From NCBI GenBank assembly GCA_023228285.1, contig JALOBM010000076.1, forward strand, positions 1-9,382: 9,382 nt of DNA. The letters are read 5' to 3'. Positions 1 to 6,943 of the stretch are shown one piece after another. The stretch's first letter is position 1. Each line of letters starts with the position of its first letter. The stretch is from Candidatus Cloacimonadota bacterium (GTDB taxonomy: Bacteria > Cloacimonadota > Cloacimonadia > Cloacimonadales > Cloacimonadaceae). The notes beneath the pieces were generated by a model that saw nothing but the letters and a program-made list of their open reading frames with translations, did no database searches and had not been told where the DNA came from. Position numbers and translations under genes: made by a program.

Positions 1-3000
1 GAGACGGCTCTGGTGTAGTCGGTGCTGGTGTAGTCGGTGCTGGTGTAGTCGGTGCTGGTGTAGTCGGTGCTGGTGTAGTCGGTGCTGGTGTAGTCGGTGC
101 TGGTGTAGTCGGTGCTGGCGTTGTTGTTGGCTCTGGTGTGGTCGGAAGCGGTGTTATTATTATCGACAGACCAGCAACAAACATACAATCATAATCGTCA
201 AGACCAGTCAAAGTAACTGAGTATGTTCTAGTTTCTAAACTCGCAGTTTGTGTCCAATTTGCACAAGTCTGCCCAGCTAGGTTAATCCCAATGGACATTC
301 CAAGAATTCCAGCATCGACAAATCCACCAGTAATAGACCAGCGTAACGTACCGTAAGCGTTTGGATAATCTGATGGTAATATATGAGATCGTGCTACTGG
401 ATCGGCGTCTGGATCGAGTGCTTGATATGTGTCTGTATAATCATACCATTCGATAGGGCCGCACACATGTGGCGTTGTTGGTGCGGCTGTCGTAGTCGTC
501 GTTGTTGGAGCTATTGTAGATGTTGGTTCTGGTGTTGTTGTAGTTGGTTGCGCTGTCGTCGTTGGTTGTGCTATTACAGTAAGGGCAAATCGAACCCCAC
601 ATTTACATCCACATGAGTCAGTACCATACACTAAGATAGCTGACTCTGTTCCGGCTTTTATAGCCGATGTCAGAGTAATTGTCATGTGGTTTGGTGATAT
701 AATAGTTGCTTTCCATTTAGTTGCATCCGCACTGGGCTCAACAACATAAGTGTTCGTCCCCTGGGTCTCACTGAATGTCAGTGGAATATCAAAGGGCAAA
801 ACTTGATCTTCTCCTCCTTCTGGTATTTCTGTGAATGTGTTAGCATAGTGATGTATTGGTGTTGGATCTTTACATGTTTTACAAATTATTGTTGTGGTTG
901 GCTGTGATGTCGTTGGAGCAACAGTTGTGGTTGTTGGTCCCGCCGTCGTTGGGCCAATAATTGATAGATTTAAGAAGAATTTGCAAGTGCAATTGCAATC
1001 GTCAATACCAACAAATTCGACTACATAATTTCTAACTTCTAATGATTGTGATAAAACCCAGGGGCAGTAACCATCTGATTCACAAACCATCTTTAATAGT
1101 CTTGCATCAGTCATATCGCCAGTTATGCCCCATCCAACATTACCTTGGGCATTGCTGAAGCTGTAGCTAGTGGCTGGTATGTGATATACTTCATCCATAT
1201 CAGTACCAGTGATTGATGTATATGCTCTATAATCGCTGGTCGATTGCTCTGGTCCGCACTCATGACAAATAAGAGTTGTTGTTGGGCGCGGTGTTGTCGT
1301 TGGAGCTGGTGTTGTTGTGGGACCTTCTGTTGTCGTCGGCCCTATCGTTGTTGTCGGTACTGCTGTTATGTAGATGGATAACAAAGCACGGTAACGACAA
1401 TTATAACCATCTGTACCCCATATCTCGACAATATATGAAGGATAGCCACCAGATGCTATGATTAAACCAGGGACCTGTGTCCAGAAAACAGCACCACTAA
1501 AAGTAACAGACATCTTAAGGATGCCAACATTTGGCTGATATCCTTCGAGTGCCCAGTTGATTGTTGTCCCATCTGATTGTGGAAGATGAGTTGGGAGCAT
1601 TGTTTTGTTATGATCTACTGGAGCATCGTCGTCATCCAATCCAACCCACGTTTCAGAATAATAAAGTGCATATGGATACTCTGGACATGTATGTGCTGTT
1701 GTTGGTGCTGGTGCTGTAGTTGTTGGTTCTGATGTTGTTGTTGGTCCTTCGGTAGTCGTCGGACCGGGCGTAGTTGTGGGCCCTTCAGTAGTTGTAGTCT
1801 CTGGACCAGGTGTTGGGCTAGATGTTGGTCCTACTGTTGGGCCAGGCGTAGTTGTTGGACCGGGCGTTGGCGTTGGGCCAGGCGTAGTTGTTGGACCGGG
1901 CGTTGGCGTTGGGCCAGGCGTAGTTGTTGGGCCTGATGTAGTTGTAGGAGTTGGTGTTGGTGTTGGGCCAGGCGTAGTTGTTGGGCCTAGTGTGGTTGTT
2001 GGATTCGATGTAGTTGTGGGGCCGAGTGTAGTTGTTGGATTCGATGTAGTTGTTGGGCCGGGCGTAGTTGGTGCTGGTGTGGTGGGGGCTGGTGTAGTCG
2101 TCGTAGTTGTTGGTGCTGGTGTAGTTGTCGTCGTAGTCGTTGTAGTAGTTGTTGTTGGCTCCGGCGTCGTAGTTGTTGTGGTCGTAGTCGTTGTTGTGGT
2201 AGTCGTAGTTGGGGCTGGTGTAGTCGTCGGTGTTTCAGGGCCAGCAGCACACGCATTTAATGTATAACCAAGACAACAATTAGCGCCGCTTAGGTTGACA
2301 TCAATACCGAATAATAATGATACGTCAGTTGGTCCGGTATATGTAAACGTTAATGAAGATCCTATTGTAGAATATTGTTTACCACCAGCGACACGATTAT
2401 CAGTACAGACAGCAGACCATGACACAGAGCACGAATTGGCGTCTGCGTAATCTGGGCATGAAGCACTACTAATAGATTTAGCTTCTTCACAAATATCGTT
2501 GAAACTACTGCTAAATGCTATAGAAGTCGTTATAGAACTAACACTATCATCTTTTGGTATGTTAATCGTAAAATCGTAATGTTGCACTGTGCCGTCTACA
2601 ACACATTCAAAACCCTCACAAGTTTCTGAGGCAGTTTTTAATTCTATTTCTAAGCTTGTATCTAAATAGCTTGGGCAGTCACATGGACAACATATTTCTG
2701 TGACTGGTGGTATGATCGGCTCAACAACTAAGACTGGACAACTACCAGTCACATCATTGACATTGGAACAAAAGAAAAAATCTTCTTGACAGCATCTTTG
2801 TCCAGGAAATGCTGGTTCAATGATAGACCATGGATACTGTGAGTTGAGGTTTGTATCTGAGTTTGCTTGTCTCCAATCGACAACAGACGATGGAGTATAA
2901 TCTTTCCATTTGAATTGGCCATGCTGGGTCCAGCATGCTTTAATCGGCGTCCATTCAACAAATTCTAGTGATGGCACGGTATACGTTTTGTCGGCATATA

Positions 3001-4033
3001 TATATCGCAAAACATCCTTACATGTATCAATTGTCGATCGGATAGCAGCGAATGACAATTCATTAATGTTACTTATTGTCGCAACATTTGTTGTTACACA
3101 ATTTTGAGATATCGCTAGTTTCGATACACAATTGTTTATAAATAAAGTGTCAGAAAAATAATAAATATCAGACTTTAAGTTGTTATACCGAAGCGTTAGT
3201 ATAGCCTGTGTTGAGGCAACAGTACTATCTATTAATGCATTTTCAACAACTTTAAAAAAACCAGAACCATCTAATCCTTGCTGACCCTTGTGTCCGAGTT
3301 CGCTAGCCTTATAGTACCAAGCACCATTATCCCAATTATTTGATATTAATATGCCGGATAATATTGATGTTATTGGATCGTAATTTAAAAATGATCCGTC
3401 ATTTAATTCGATCTCTGAATAGCTTATTGTATATTGACTACCATCGATTGGCTGTAGAATAGTCAATGAACTTTTTGATGAATTATTCTTAAATAGTCGT
3501 AACGATATAGCAGTGTTAATTGTTGATGGCACTGTAACGTCAATAGATAAAGCAGTATCATCAACATGGGCGGTATGTTTAGCTTCTGCTTCTCCCGCAG
3601 TACCATTTATTCCCGTATCGCCTTGTTCTCCTGCTATCCCCAAATCTCCTGGGCATCTTATCTGTGATAGTAACGCTAATAACCTTGGTCTACTGATTTC
3701 TATTCTCAGATCATTAGCTGACTCTGGTTCGAAAGTTATTGTATGGTTTGATGACTTAAATAAATAATAATACCCGGAAGTATGGGGGTATATCTTTAGA
3801 TAATCAAATGTGAGTCCTTGATTGACTAATGTAGATATTGCATTAATACGTGTATAAATAGCTGGTGAAATTAGTCCATCTACGGTCTCAGTTACAACCG
3901 GAAACGTTTTATAAACGCCAATACAAGACCAAGTATTTAGTTTACTATTATACTGCCATTGGTTGCCATCACCATCTAATACGATGGTACCGTCTGTGAT
4001 TCCGGTTCCATTGATCAGAATTTGTGAGGCCAA
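1..4033 (-). CDS. Giant modular surface/tail-fibre-like protein, C-terminus cut by window edge
   Basis: An open frame of 1344 codons without a stop runs off the left edge. The start is TTG (4033-4031): it lies 6 nt after an AGGAG Shine-Dalgarno, an in-frame TAG sits only 9 nt upstream of it, and the resulting N-terminus aligns with the neighbouring 858-aa paralogue. Residues 1-595 match that paralogue: a WxYxxxxxxW-type start, a nearly invariant block (about 41-128), seven collagen-like triplets (129-149), a second short G-x-y stretch (247-258), CCQEDFFFC at 414-422 and CCLGY near 586. Then come a 181-residue Thr/Pro/Gly stalk (599-779) and four related Cys-containing modules of about 105-112 residues (780-891, 921-1026, 1049-1156, 1189-1294) separated by Thr-Pro linkers. 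No signal peptide or membrane segment is visible. Collagen-like repeats and stalks are typical of phage fibres, so a virion appendage or adhesin is inferred. The function and ligand are not recognisable from sequence. Confidence 0.9.
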   Translation of the reverse strand, partial: MASQILINGTGITDGTIVLDGDGNQWQYNSKLNTWSCIGVYKTFPVVTETVDGLISPAIYTRINAISTLVNQGLTFDYLKIYPHTSGYYYLFKSSNHTITFEPESANDLRIEISRPRLLALLSQIRCPGDLGIAGEQGDTGINGTAGEAEAKHTAHVDDTALSIDVTVPSTINTAISLRLFKNNSSKSSLTILQPIDGSQYTISYSEIELNDGSFLNYDPITSILSGILISNNWDNGAWYYKASELGHKGQQGLDGSGFFKVVENALIDSTVASTQAILTLRYNNLKSDIYYFSDTLFINNCVSKLAISQNCVTTNVATISNINELSFAAIRSTIDTCKDVLRYIYADKTYTVPSLEFVEWTPIKACWTQHGQFKWKDYTPSSVVDWRQANSDTNLNSQYPWSIIEPAFPGQRCCQEDFFFCSNVNDVTGSCPVLVVEPIIPPVTEICCPCDCPSYLDTSLEIELKTASETCEGFECVVDGTVQHYDFTINIPKDDSVSSITTSIAFSSSFNDICEEAKSISSASCPDYADANSCSVSWSAVCTDNRVAGGKQYSTIGSSLTFTYTGPTDVSLLFGIDVNLSGANCCLGYTLNACAAGPETPTTTPAPTTTTTTTTTTTTTTTPEPTTTTTTTTTTTTPAPTTTTTTPAPTTPAPTTPGPTTTSNPTTTLGPTTTSNPTTTLGPTTTPGPTPTPTPTTTSGPTTTPGPTPTPGPTTTPGPTPTPGPTTTPGPTVGPTSSPTPGPETTTTEGPTTTPGPTTTEGPTTTSEPTTTAPAPTTAHTCPEYPYALYYSETWVGLDDDDAPVDHNKTMLPTHLPQSDGTTINWALEGYQPNVGILKMSVTFSGAVFWTQVPGLIIASGGYPSYIVEIWGTDGYNCRYRALLSIYITAVPTTTIGPTTTEGPTTTPAPTTTPRPTTTLICHECGPEQSTSDYRAYTSITGTDMDEVYHIPATSYSFSNAQGNVGWGITGDMTDARLLKMVCESDGYCPWVLSQSLEVRNYVVEFVGIDDCNCTCKFFLNLSIIGPTTAGPTTTTVAPTTSQPTTTIICKTCKDPTPIHHYANTFTEIPEGGEDQVLPFDIPLTFSETQGTNTYVVEPSADATKWKATIISPNHMTITLTSAIKAGTESAILVYGTDSCGCKCGVRFALTVIAQPTTTAQPTTTTPEPTSTIAPTTTTTTAAPTTPHVCGPIEWYDYTDTYQALDPDADPVARSHILPSDYPNAYGTLRWSITGGFVDAGILGMSIGINLAGQTCANWTQTASLETRTYSVTLTGLDDYDCMFVAGLSIIITPLPTTPEPTTTPAPTTPAPTTPAPTTPAPTTPAPTTPAPTTPAPTTPEPS
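2..151 (-). repeat. Thr-Pro linker 5 with seven perfect 15-bp repeats
   Basis: Positions 11-115 are seven exact tandem copies of a 15-bp unit (plus strand TGGTGTAGTCGGTGC), each coding PAPTT-type residues on the minus strand. Less regular Thr-Pro codons flank them (116-151), and the tract runs off the window. The unit is a multiple of three, so copy-number change would alter stalk length by 5 residues without shifting the frame. Confidence 0.9.
152..469 (-). repeat. Module D of the giant protein
   Basis: About 106 residues, beginning [15 protein letters not shown] and ending [18 protein letters not shown] followed by LSIIIT. It shares with module A an LPxxxP...GTxxW...G...GILxMS core and the closing GxDxYxC...LxIxI strand. 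It is probably a beta-sandwich-like unit. It is flanked by Thr-Pro linkers on both sides. Confidence 0.75.
566..889 (-). repeat. Module C of the giant protein
   Basis: About 108 residues, beginning [20 protein letters not shown] and ending [19 protein letters not shown]. It is the most divergent of the four modules in its middle part, but keeps the opening Cys pair, the LPFDIP turn and the closing G-x-D-x-C-x-C-x-C strand shared with module B. Confidence 0.7.
956..1273 (-). repeat. Module B of the giant protein
   Basis: About 106 residues, beginning [20 protein letters not shown] and ending [19 protein letters not shown]. It has the [16 protein letters not shown] core matching modules A and D, and a CxCxC closing strand matching module C, so it links the two sub-types of the module. 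Confidence 0.75.
1361..1696 (-). repeat. Module A of the giant protein
   Basis: About 112 residues, the first module after the long stalk, beginning [19 protein letters not shown] and ending [19 protein letters not shown]. An acidic DDDDAP stretch follows the opening strand (module D has DPDADP at the same place). [17 protein letters not shown] is the shared core. Confidence 0.75.
1839..1930. repeat. Perfect 36-bp tandem repeat inside the stalk
   Basis: Two identical 36-bp copies (1839-1874, 1875-1910) and 20 bp of a third (1911-1930). On the minus strand each codes a 12-residue unit made of [12 protein letters not shown] in circular order. Confidence 0.9.
1985..2056. repeat. Second, imperfect 36-bp tandem repeat
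   Basis: Copies 1985-2020 and 2021-2056 match at 33 of 36 positions. They code repeated [16 protein letters not shown] residues on the minus strand. The period equals that of the other stalk repeat, but the unit sequence differs. Confidence 0.85.
3601..3649 (-). other. Collagen-like G-x-y stretch in the giant protein
   Basis: Residues from 129 read [18 protein letters not shown], followed by a further triplet (GEA). The paralogue has the equivalent at about 6190-6255. Short collagen-like stretches in phage fibres are associated with trimer formation, so both giant proteins may be trimers. Confidence 0.75.
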
Positions 4034-4039
4034 CTTAAA

Positions 4040-4044
4040 CTCCT
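4040..4044 (-). promoter_or_regulatory. Shine-Dalgarno for the TTG-started giant gene
   Basis: The minus strand reads AGGAG, a 6-nt spacer TTTAAG, then TTG. This is the strongest ribosome-binding site in the window and decides the start of the second giant gene, which has no ATG in frame nearby. It lies in the 26-bp gap after the TAA of the 858-aa gene. Confidence 0.8.
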
Positions 4045-4059
4045 AATAATATTTTTAAA

Positions 4060-6636
4060 TTAATATTCAACGCTAGCGATAGAAAAAGTTGCTGTATTTC
4101 CGCAAAATGCTATTTGGTCATCTAACATTGGGTAAGAGAATGTTGGTAAATCGGCATAACAATCGATACTATTCCAAAGACAATGGTAGAAATCATTGAA
4201 TATTTCCCAATTGCTTAAGATAGCCTCTGGGTCTGTGTCTGTATAACTGACATTCACAAATCCCAATATCATTCCAGTTTCATTTGTACAATGTTTTATT
4301 GTATTTGCAATAATCATCACACCGACATCGATTACCCATTTTTTAGTTCCGGATGTCGTCGTATTTGTATAAAGCCAATAGCAATGAACACCAGTGTACT
4401 CAAGCTCAAAGCTCCCATTACACATAGGACACATTATTGCTAGGGCATCTGCTAAACCAGGTACACCACTACCACAGTTATCGCCACACACAAAACCCGC
4501 CGTGTTGACATGTAGTTTTCTTGGTATCGCACCAGTGCAAAATTCGCATTTTGTCGCTGATGGTGACAATGATTGCATCTCTGATGGAGATGGCGACGGC
4601 GATAATGATAAGGATAACGAAGGTGATAAGGATAGCGAAGGTGATAATGAAGGTGATGGTGATAACGAAGGCGATGGTGATAATACAGATGGCGATGGTG
4701 ATAATACAGATGGCGATGGTGATATTGATGGCGATGGTGATACCGATAACGCATCTTCAGCAGCCGTAGTAGTGCCACTATTTGTGACATTTACTGTCAT
4801 AGTCAATCTATATCCGAGACAACAATCTAATCTTTCTTTGTTTATGACTGCGTTAGTTGTAATTATACCTTCGGTGCCGCTATAATAAACTGTTATAGCG
4901 CCTGTTGCAGATAATTCTTGTAAACTATTACCGGATCTTGATAGTGTTGTAGTTAGCGTCGATTGATCTGTTACACTCCAAGCGATAGGACAGTTTGCTT
5001 CTGAAACCGCGACACGCGAGTCAATTGTAAATCCAGGAATAGTATTGCTCTGTGATTCATATAATGTTCTTGCATCGTCGCAAACATCATCATATGCTAA
5101 TTGCCATGTGATTGAAACCGTGGCAGAAGGATCTGAATCAAGATTGACTGTTGCATAATACTCATGTTGATCTCCGTTAACACTGCATACAGCAACTTGT
5201 GTTGATATAAGGCCATTATTTGCACTAGTTACGTTAACATCTTCAAATTCATATCCGCCCTCCAACAATAGCGATACTGGGCAATCGCAATCACATCCAT
5301 AAATTGGTGATGCTGGTGTTTTCAAATCATCGACGAGTGTGACCGGGCAGGCACCAGTCACATCGTTGACGTTAGAACAAAAGAAAAAATCTTCTTGGCA
5401 ACACAATTGTCCTGGTGTTGTTTCTTCGATTATTGACCAAGGATAACTGGGGTCTGATGCTTCGCTCTCATTCGCCTTCTGCCACGGCATCATGCTTGAG
5501 CCAACCTTTGTAAAATCTGGCCAAGTTAGTCTACTTGACGCAAGATGTCTTTGTCTTAAGCATGTACCAGTTGGCGTCCACTCTCCGAAAACAAGACTGG
5601 GCATTTCAGAAGTAACTGATTGTACAACATATTTTGCGATGCTTTTACAATCATTTATTGTTACTTGCAGTGATGCATATGCATCAGCTAATGACGACAC
5701 CGTTGTAGTTGAACAAGACTGACTGATAGCTAATTTTGATACACAATTCGTATCAAAAAGTGAGTCTGTGAGATAATTTATGCTTTTAGTAGTGTCGCCT
5801 TGACGTATTAGTATTATCGCTTCGTCTGATGTTAAATTGGAGTCGTCTATAATGTCAGATATAATTTCTAAGAAGCCGCTTCCTGGATCGCCTTCTATTC
5901 CTTTTTTGCCTATCTGTAGAGCCTTATAGTACCAATTAGCCATTCCAAAATCAGAGCTGGTTATATATCCAATTAATTGCCCATCAGAATAATCGAGAAT
6001 AGTCGCTGACGAGTCTATCGTAATGCTAGAATCAATAATCTCAAATTCAGATCCAATAATTTCTATGGTAGCTACTGGTATTGCTGAGTTTTCAGCGAAA
6101 ATTCTTAGTGATATGGGTGTGGATAATGAATTGTCAACAGCAACATCAACTAATAATCTATCATCTAAGATAGTAGCAGTATACTTAGCTTCTGCTTTTC
6201 CTGCAGTACCATTTATTCCTGTGTCGCCTTGTTCACCCGTTATGCCACTTATTCCTGGGCATCTTATCTGTGATAATAACGACAATAACCTTGGTCTGCT
6301 AACTTCTATTCTTAGATCACTCGCTGATTCTGGCTCGAAAGCAATTGTGTGGTTTGATGACTTAAACAGATAGTAATATCCAGAAGTATGAGGATATATC
6401 TTTAGATAGTCAAACGTAAGCCCTTGATTAACCAGTGTGGATATTGCACTAATGCGTGTATAGATGGTTGGAGAAATTAGTCCATCTGTTGTATCAGTCA
6501 CAACTGGAAATGTTTTGATAGTTCCTATATTTGTCCATGAATTCGTTTTGCTACTATACTTCCATATTGTCCCGTAGGTATCGCAAACCTCCATACCATC
6601 AGTAGCTGTCTTCGGGAGGTTTGCAATATTAGCCAT
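4060..6636 (-). CDS. Modular tail-fibre-like protein with Ser-Pro stalk (858 aa)
   Basis: Complete paralogue of the downstream giant gene. Residues 1-40 carry a GTIWKYSSKTNSW-type motif. Residues 41-127 are almost identical in the two proteins. Seven collagen-like triplets occupy 128-148 and a short G-x-y run 243-254. The centre (about 255-610) is Cys-rich, with CCQEDFFFC at 412-420, CDCDC at 448-452 and CCLGY at 605-609. A Ser/Pro/Leu stalk (631-694) follows, then a unique C-terminal domain of about 160 residues (695-858) with CxxC at 697/700, a second CxxC and many aromatic residues. No signal peptide or transmembrane helix is evident. The ATG is 5 nt after the stop of the zinc-finger gene and has no clear Shine-Dalgarno of its own, so translational coupling is likely. 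The layout (conserved anchor, collagen-like trimeriser, stalk, tip) suggests a virion fibre or host-recognition protein. This is inference, as no characterised receptor-binding domain is recognised. Confidence 0.9.
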   Translation of the reverse strand: MANIANLPKTATDGMEVCDTYGTIWKYSSKTNSWTNIGTIKTFPVVTDTTDGLISPTIYTRISAISTLVNQGLTFDYLKIYPHTSGYYYLFKSSNHTIAFEPESASDLRIEVSRPRLLSLLSQIRCPGISGITGEQGDTGINGTAGKAEAKYTATILDDRLLVDVAVDNSLSTPISLRIFAENSAIPVATIEIIGSEFEIIDSSITIDSSATILDYSDGQLIGYITSSDFGMANWYYKALQIGKKGIEGDPGSGFLEIISDIIDDSNLTSDEAIILIRQGDTTKSINYLTDSLFDTNCVSKLAISQSCSTTTVSSLADAYASLQVTINDCKSIAKYVVQSVTSEMPSLVFGEWTPTGTCLRQRHLASSRLTWPDFTKVGSSMMPWQKANESEASDPSYPWSIIEETTPGQLCCQEDFFFCSNVNDVTGACPVTLVDDLKTPASPIYGCDCDCPVSLLLEGGYEFEDVNVTSANNGLISTQVAVCSVNGDQHEYYATVNLDSDPSATVSITWQLAYDDVCDDARTLYESQSNTIPGFTIDSRVAVSEANCPIAWSVTDQSTLTTTLSRSGNSLQELSATGAITVYYSGTEGIITTNAVINKERLDCCLGYRLTMTVNVTNSGTTTAAEDALSVSPSPSISPSPSVLSPSPSVLSPSPSLSPSPSLSPSLSLSPSLSLSLSPSPSPSEMQSLSPSATKCEFCTGAIPRKLHVNTAGFVCGDNCGSGVPGLADALAIMCPMCNGSFELEYTGVHCYWLYTNTTTSGTKKWVIDVGVMIIANTIKHCTNETGMILGFVNVSYTDTDPEAILSNWEIFNDFYHCLWNSIDCYADLPTFSYPMLDDQIAFCGNTATFSIASVEY
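4561..4744 (-). repeat. Ser-Pro-Leu stalk of the 858-aa protein
   Basis: About 61 residues made of SPSPS, SPSL and SLSLS units. Positions 4670-4711 are two perfect 21-bp copies coding SPSPSVL, followed by degenerate copies. It stands at the same place in the protein as the Thr-Pro stalk of the paralogue but has an unrelated composition. Confidence 0.88.
6193..6255 (-). other. Collagen-like G-x-y stretch in the 858-aa protein
   Basis: Residues 128-148 read [22 protein letters not shown] second short one (GKK GIE GDP GSG, residues 243-254) follows after a beta-rich segment of about 95 residues. Both lie at the same positions as in the downstream paralogue. Confidence 0.75.
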
Positions 6637-6641
6637 AGTTT

Positions 6642-6860
6642 CTAGTCATCTGATGATATTGTGTTCAATAGTTCGCTCGGGTCATAGTCGATTAATGGAA
6701 CTATGTGGTCTGTACTGCCATCTTTCTCGGCATCTGAAGCACAATGGACACACAACACTGCATCTGGGATTATTTTTAATCTCTCCTTTGGTATTTTTCG
6801 CCCGCATTGTTCGCAAAATACAGCGTCAGGTTTAGCTTTTTCTGTTTGTTTGTCTTTCAT
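6642..6860 (-). CDS. Small DksA/TraR-type C4 zinc-finger protein (72 aa)
   Basis: The 72 residues contain CEQCG at 16-20, IPKERL at 23-28 and CVHC at 37-40, giving CX2C-X17-CX2C. The spacing and the intervening IP-x-x-RL and P-x-A residues match the zinc finger of the DksA/TraR family, whose members bind RNA polymerase through its secondary channel. The long N-terminal coiled coil and acidic tip that give DksA its activity are absent: only a short charged leader (MKDKQTEKAKPD) precedes the finger, and an acidic tail follows. It may be a stand-alone zinc ribbon or a transcription modulator, and family membership does not prove function. The start ATG is preceded by a weak AGAGAG 4 nt upstream. 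It is the first gene of the minus-strand run leading into the two giant genes and ends 5 nt before the 858-aa start. Confidence 0.85.
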   Translation of the reverse strand: MKDKQTEKAKPDAVFCEQCGRKIPKERLKIIPDAVLCVHCASDAEKDGSTDHIVPLIDYDPSELLNTISSDD

Positions 6861-6896
6861 GTTGCTCTCTTGGTCTTTGGTGCGATGTCACTAAAA

Positions 6897-6942
6897 CAAA
6901 ACTAAATACACGAATGTAAGTACAAACGTTCAAAACTAAATA
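6897..6942. promoter_or_regulatory. Divergent intergenic region with 12-bp direct repeat, possible promoter/operator
   Basis: The 83-bp gap between the divergent zinc-finger and CAP genes contains CAAAACTAAATA twice (6897-6908 and 6931-6942), with a period of 34 bp and some similarity beyond the core (about 21 of 27 positions). On the minus strand this reads TATTTAGTTTTG twice. TTGAAC (6933-6928) followed 19 nt later by TATTTA (6908-6903) is a weak sigma70-like candidate for the giant-gene run. The right copy ends only 1 nt before the CAP start codon, so a protein bound there could block that gene. No clear terminator or strong promoter consensus is visible. Confidence 0.35.
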
Positions 6943-6943
6943 T

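Larger units (their letters stand above)
1697..2239 (-). repeat. 181-residue Thr/Pro/Gly mucin-like stalk
   Basis: The coding strand translates as Thr-Thr-Thr-Pro, Gly-Pro-Thr and Ala-Pro-Thr repeats with uninterrupted runs of 12 Thr (2117-2152) and 15 Thr (2165-2209). Thr codons of all four kinds alternate. The tract connects the conserved N-terminal half with the first tip module. Such sequences form extended rods, and in other systems they carry O-linked sugars; neither is shown here. Confidence 0.9.

Noticed and set aside
1..151. CRISPR-like array from the short exact repeats
   Set aside because: The 15-bp units are directly adjacent, with no unique spacers, and are in frame with a long open reading frame.
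1776..2267. Plus-strand ORF of 163 codons rich in Val and Gly repeats
   Set aside because: It is the antisense shadow of the Thr-Pro stalk on the minus strand: ACA/ACT codons read in reverse as Val/Gly-type codons. It has no ribosome-binding site and lies wholly inside the giant gene.
4034..4059. Terminator between the two giant genes
   Set aside because: The 26-bp gap is AT-rich but has no GC hairpin, and it contains the Shine-Dalgarno of the next gene.
4394..4885. Plus-strand ORF with GDGDN repeats resembling calcium-binding RTX or dockerin motifs
   Set aside because: The Asp/Gly repeats are the reverse complement of Ser-Pro codons in the 858-aa gene, whose frame is intact and whose paralogue confirms it. 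The resemblance is a composition artefact.
1..6636. Diversity-generating retroelement acting on the fibre genes
   Set aside because: No reverse transcriptase is in the window, and the paralogue differences are mostly silent transitions, not adenine-specific changes clustered in one variable region. The flanks are not visible, so it cannot be excluded outside.
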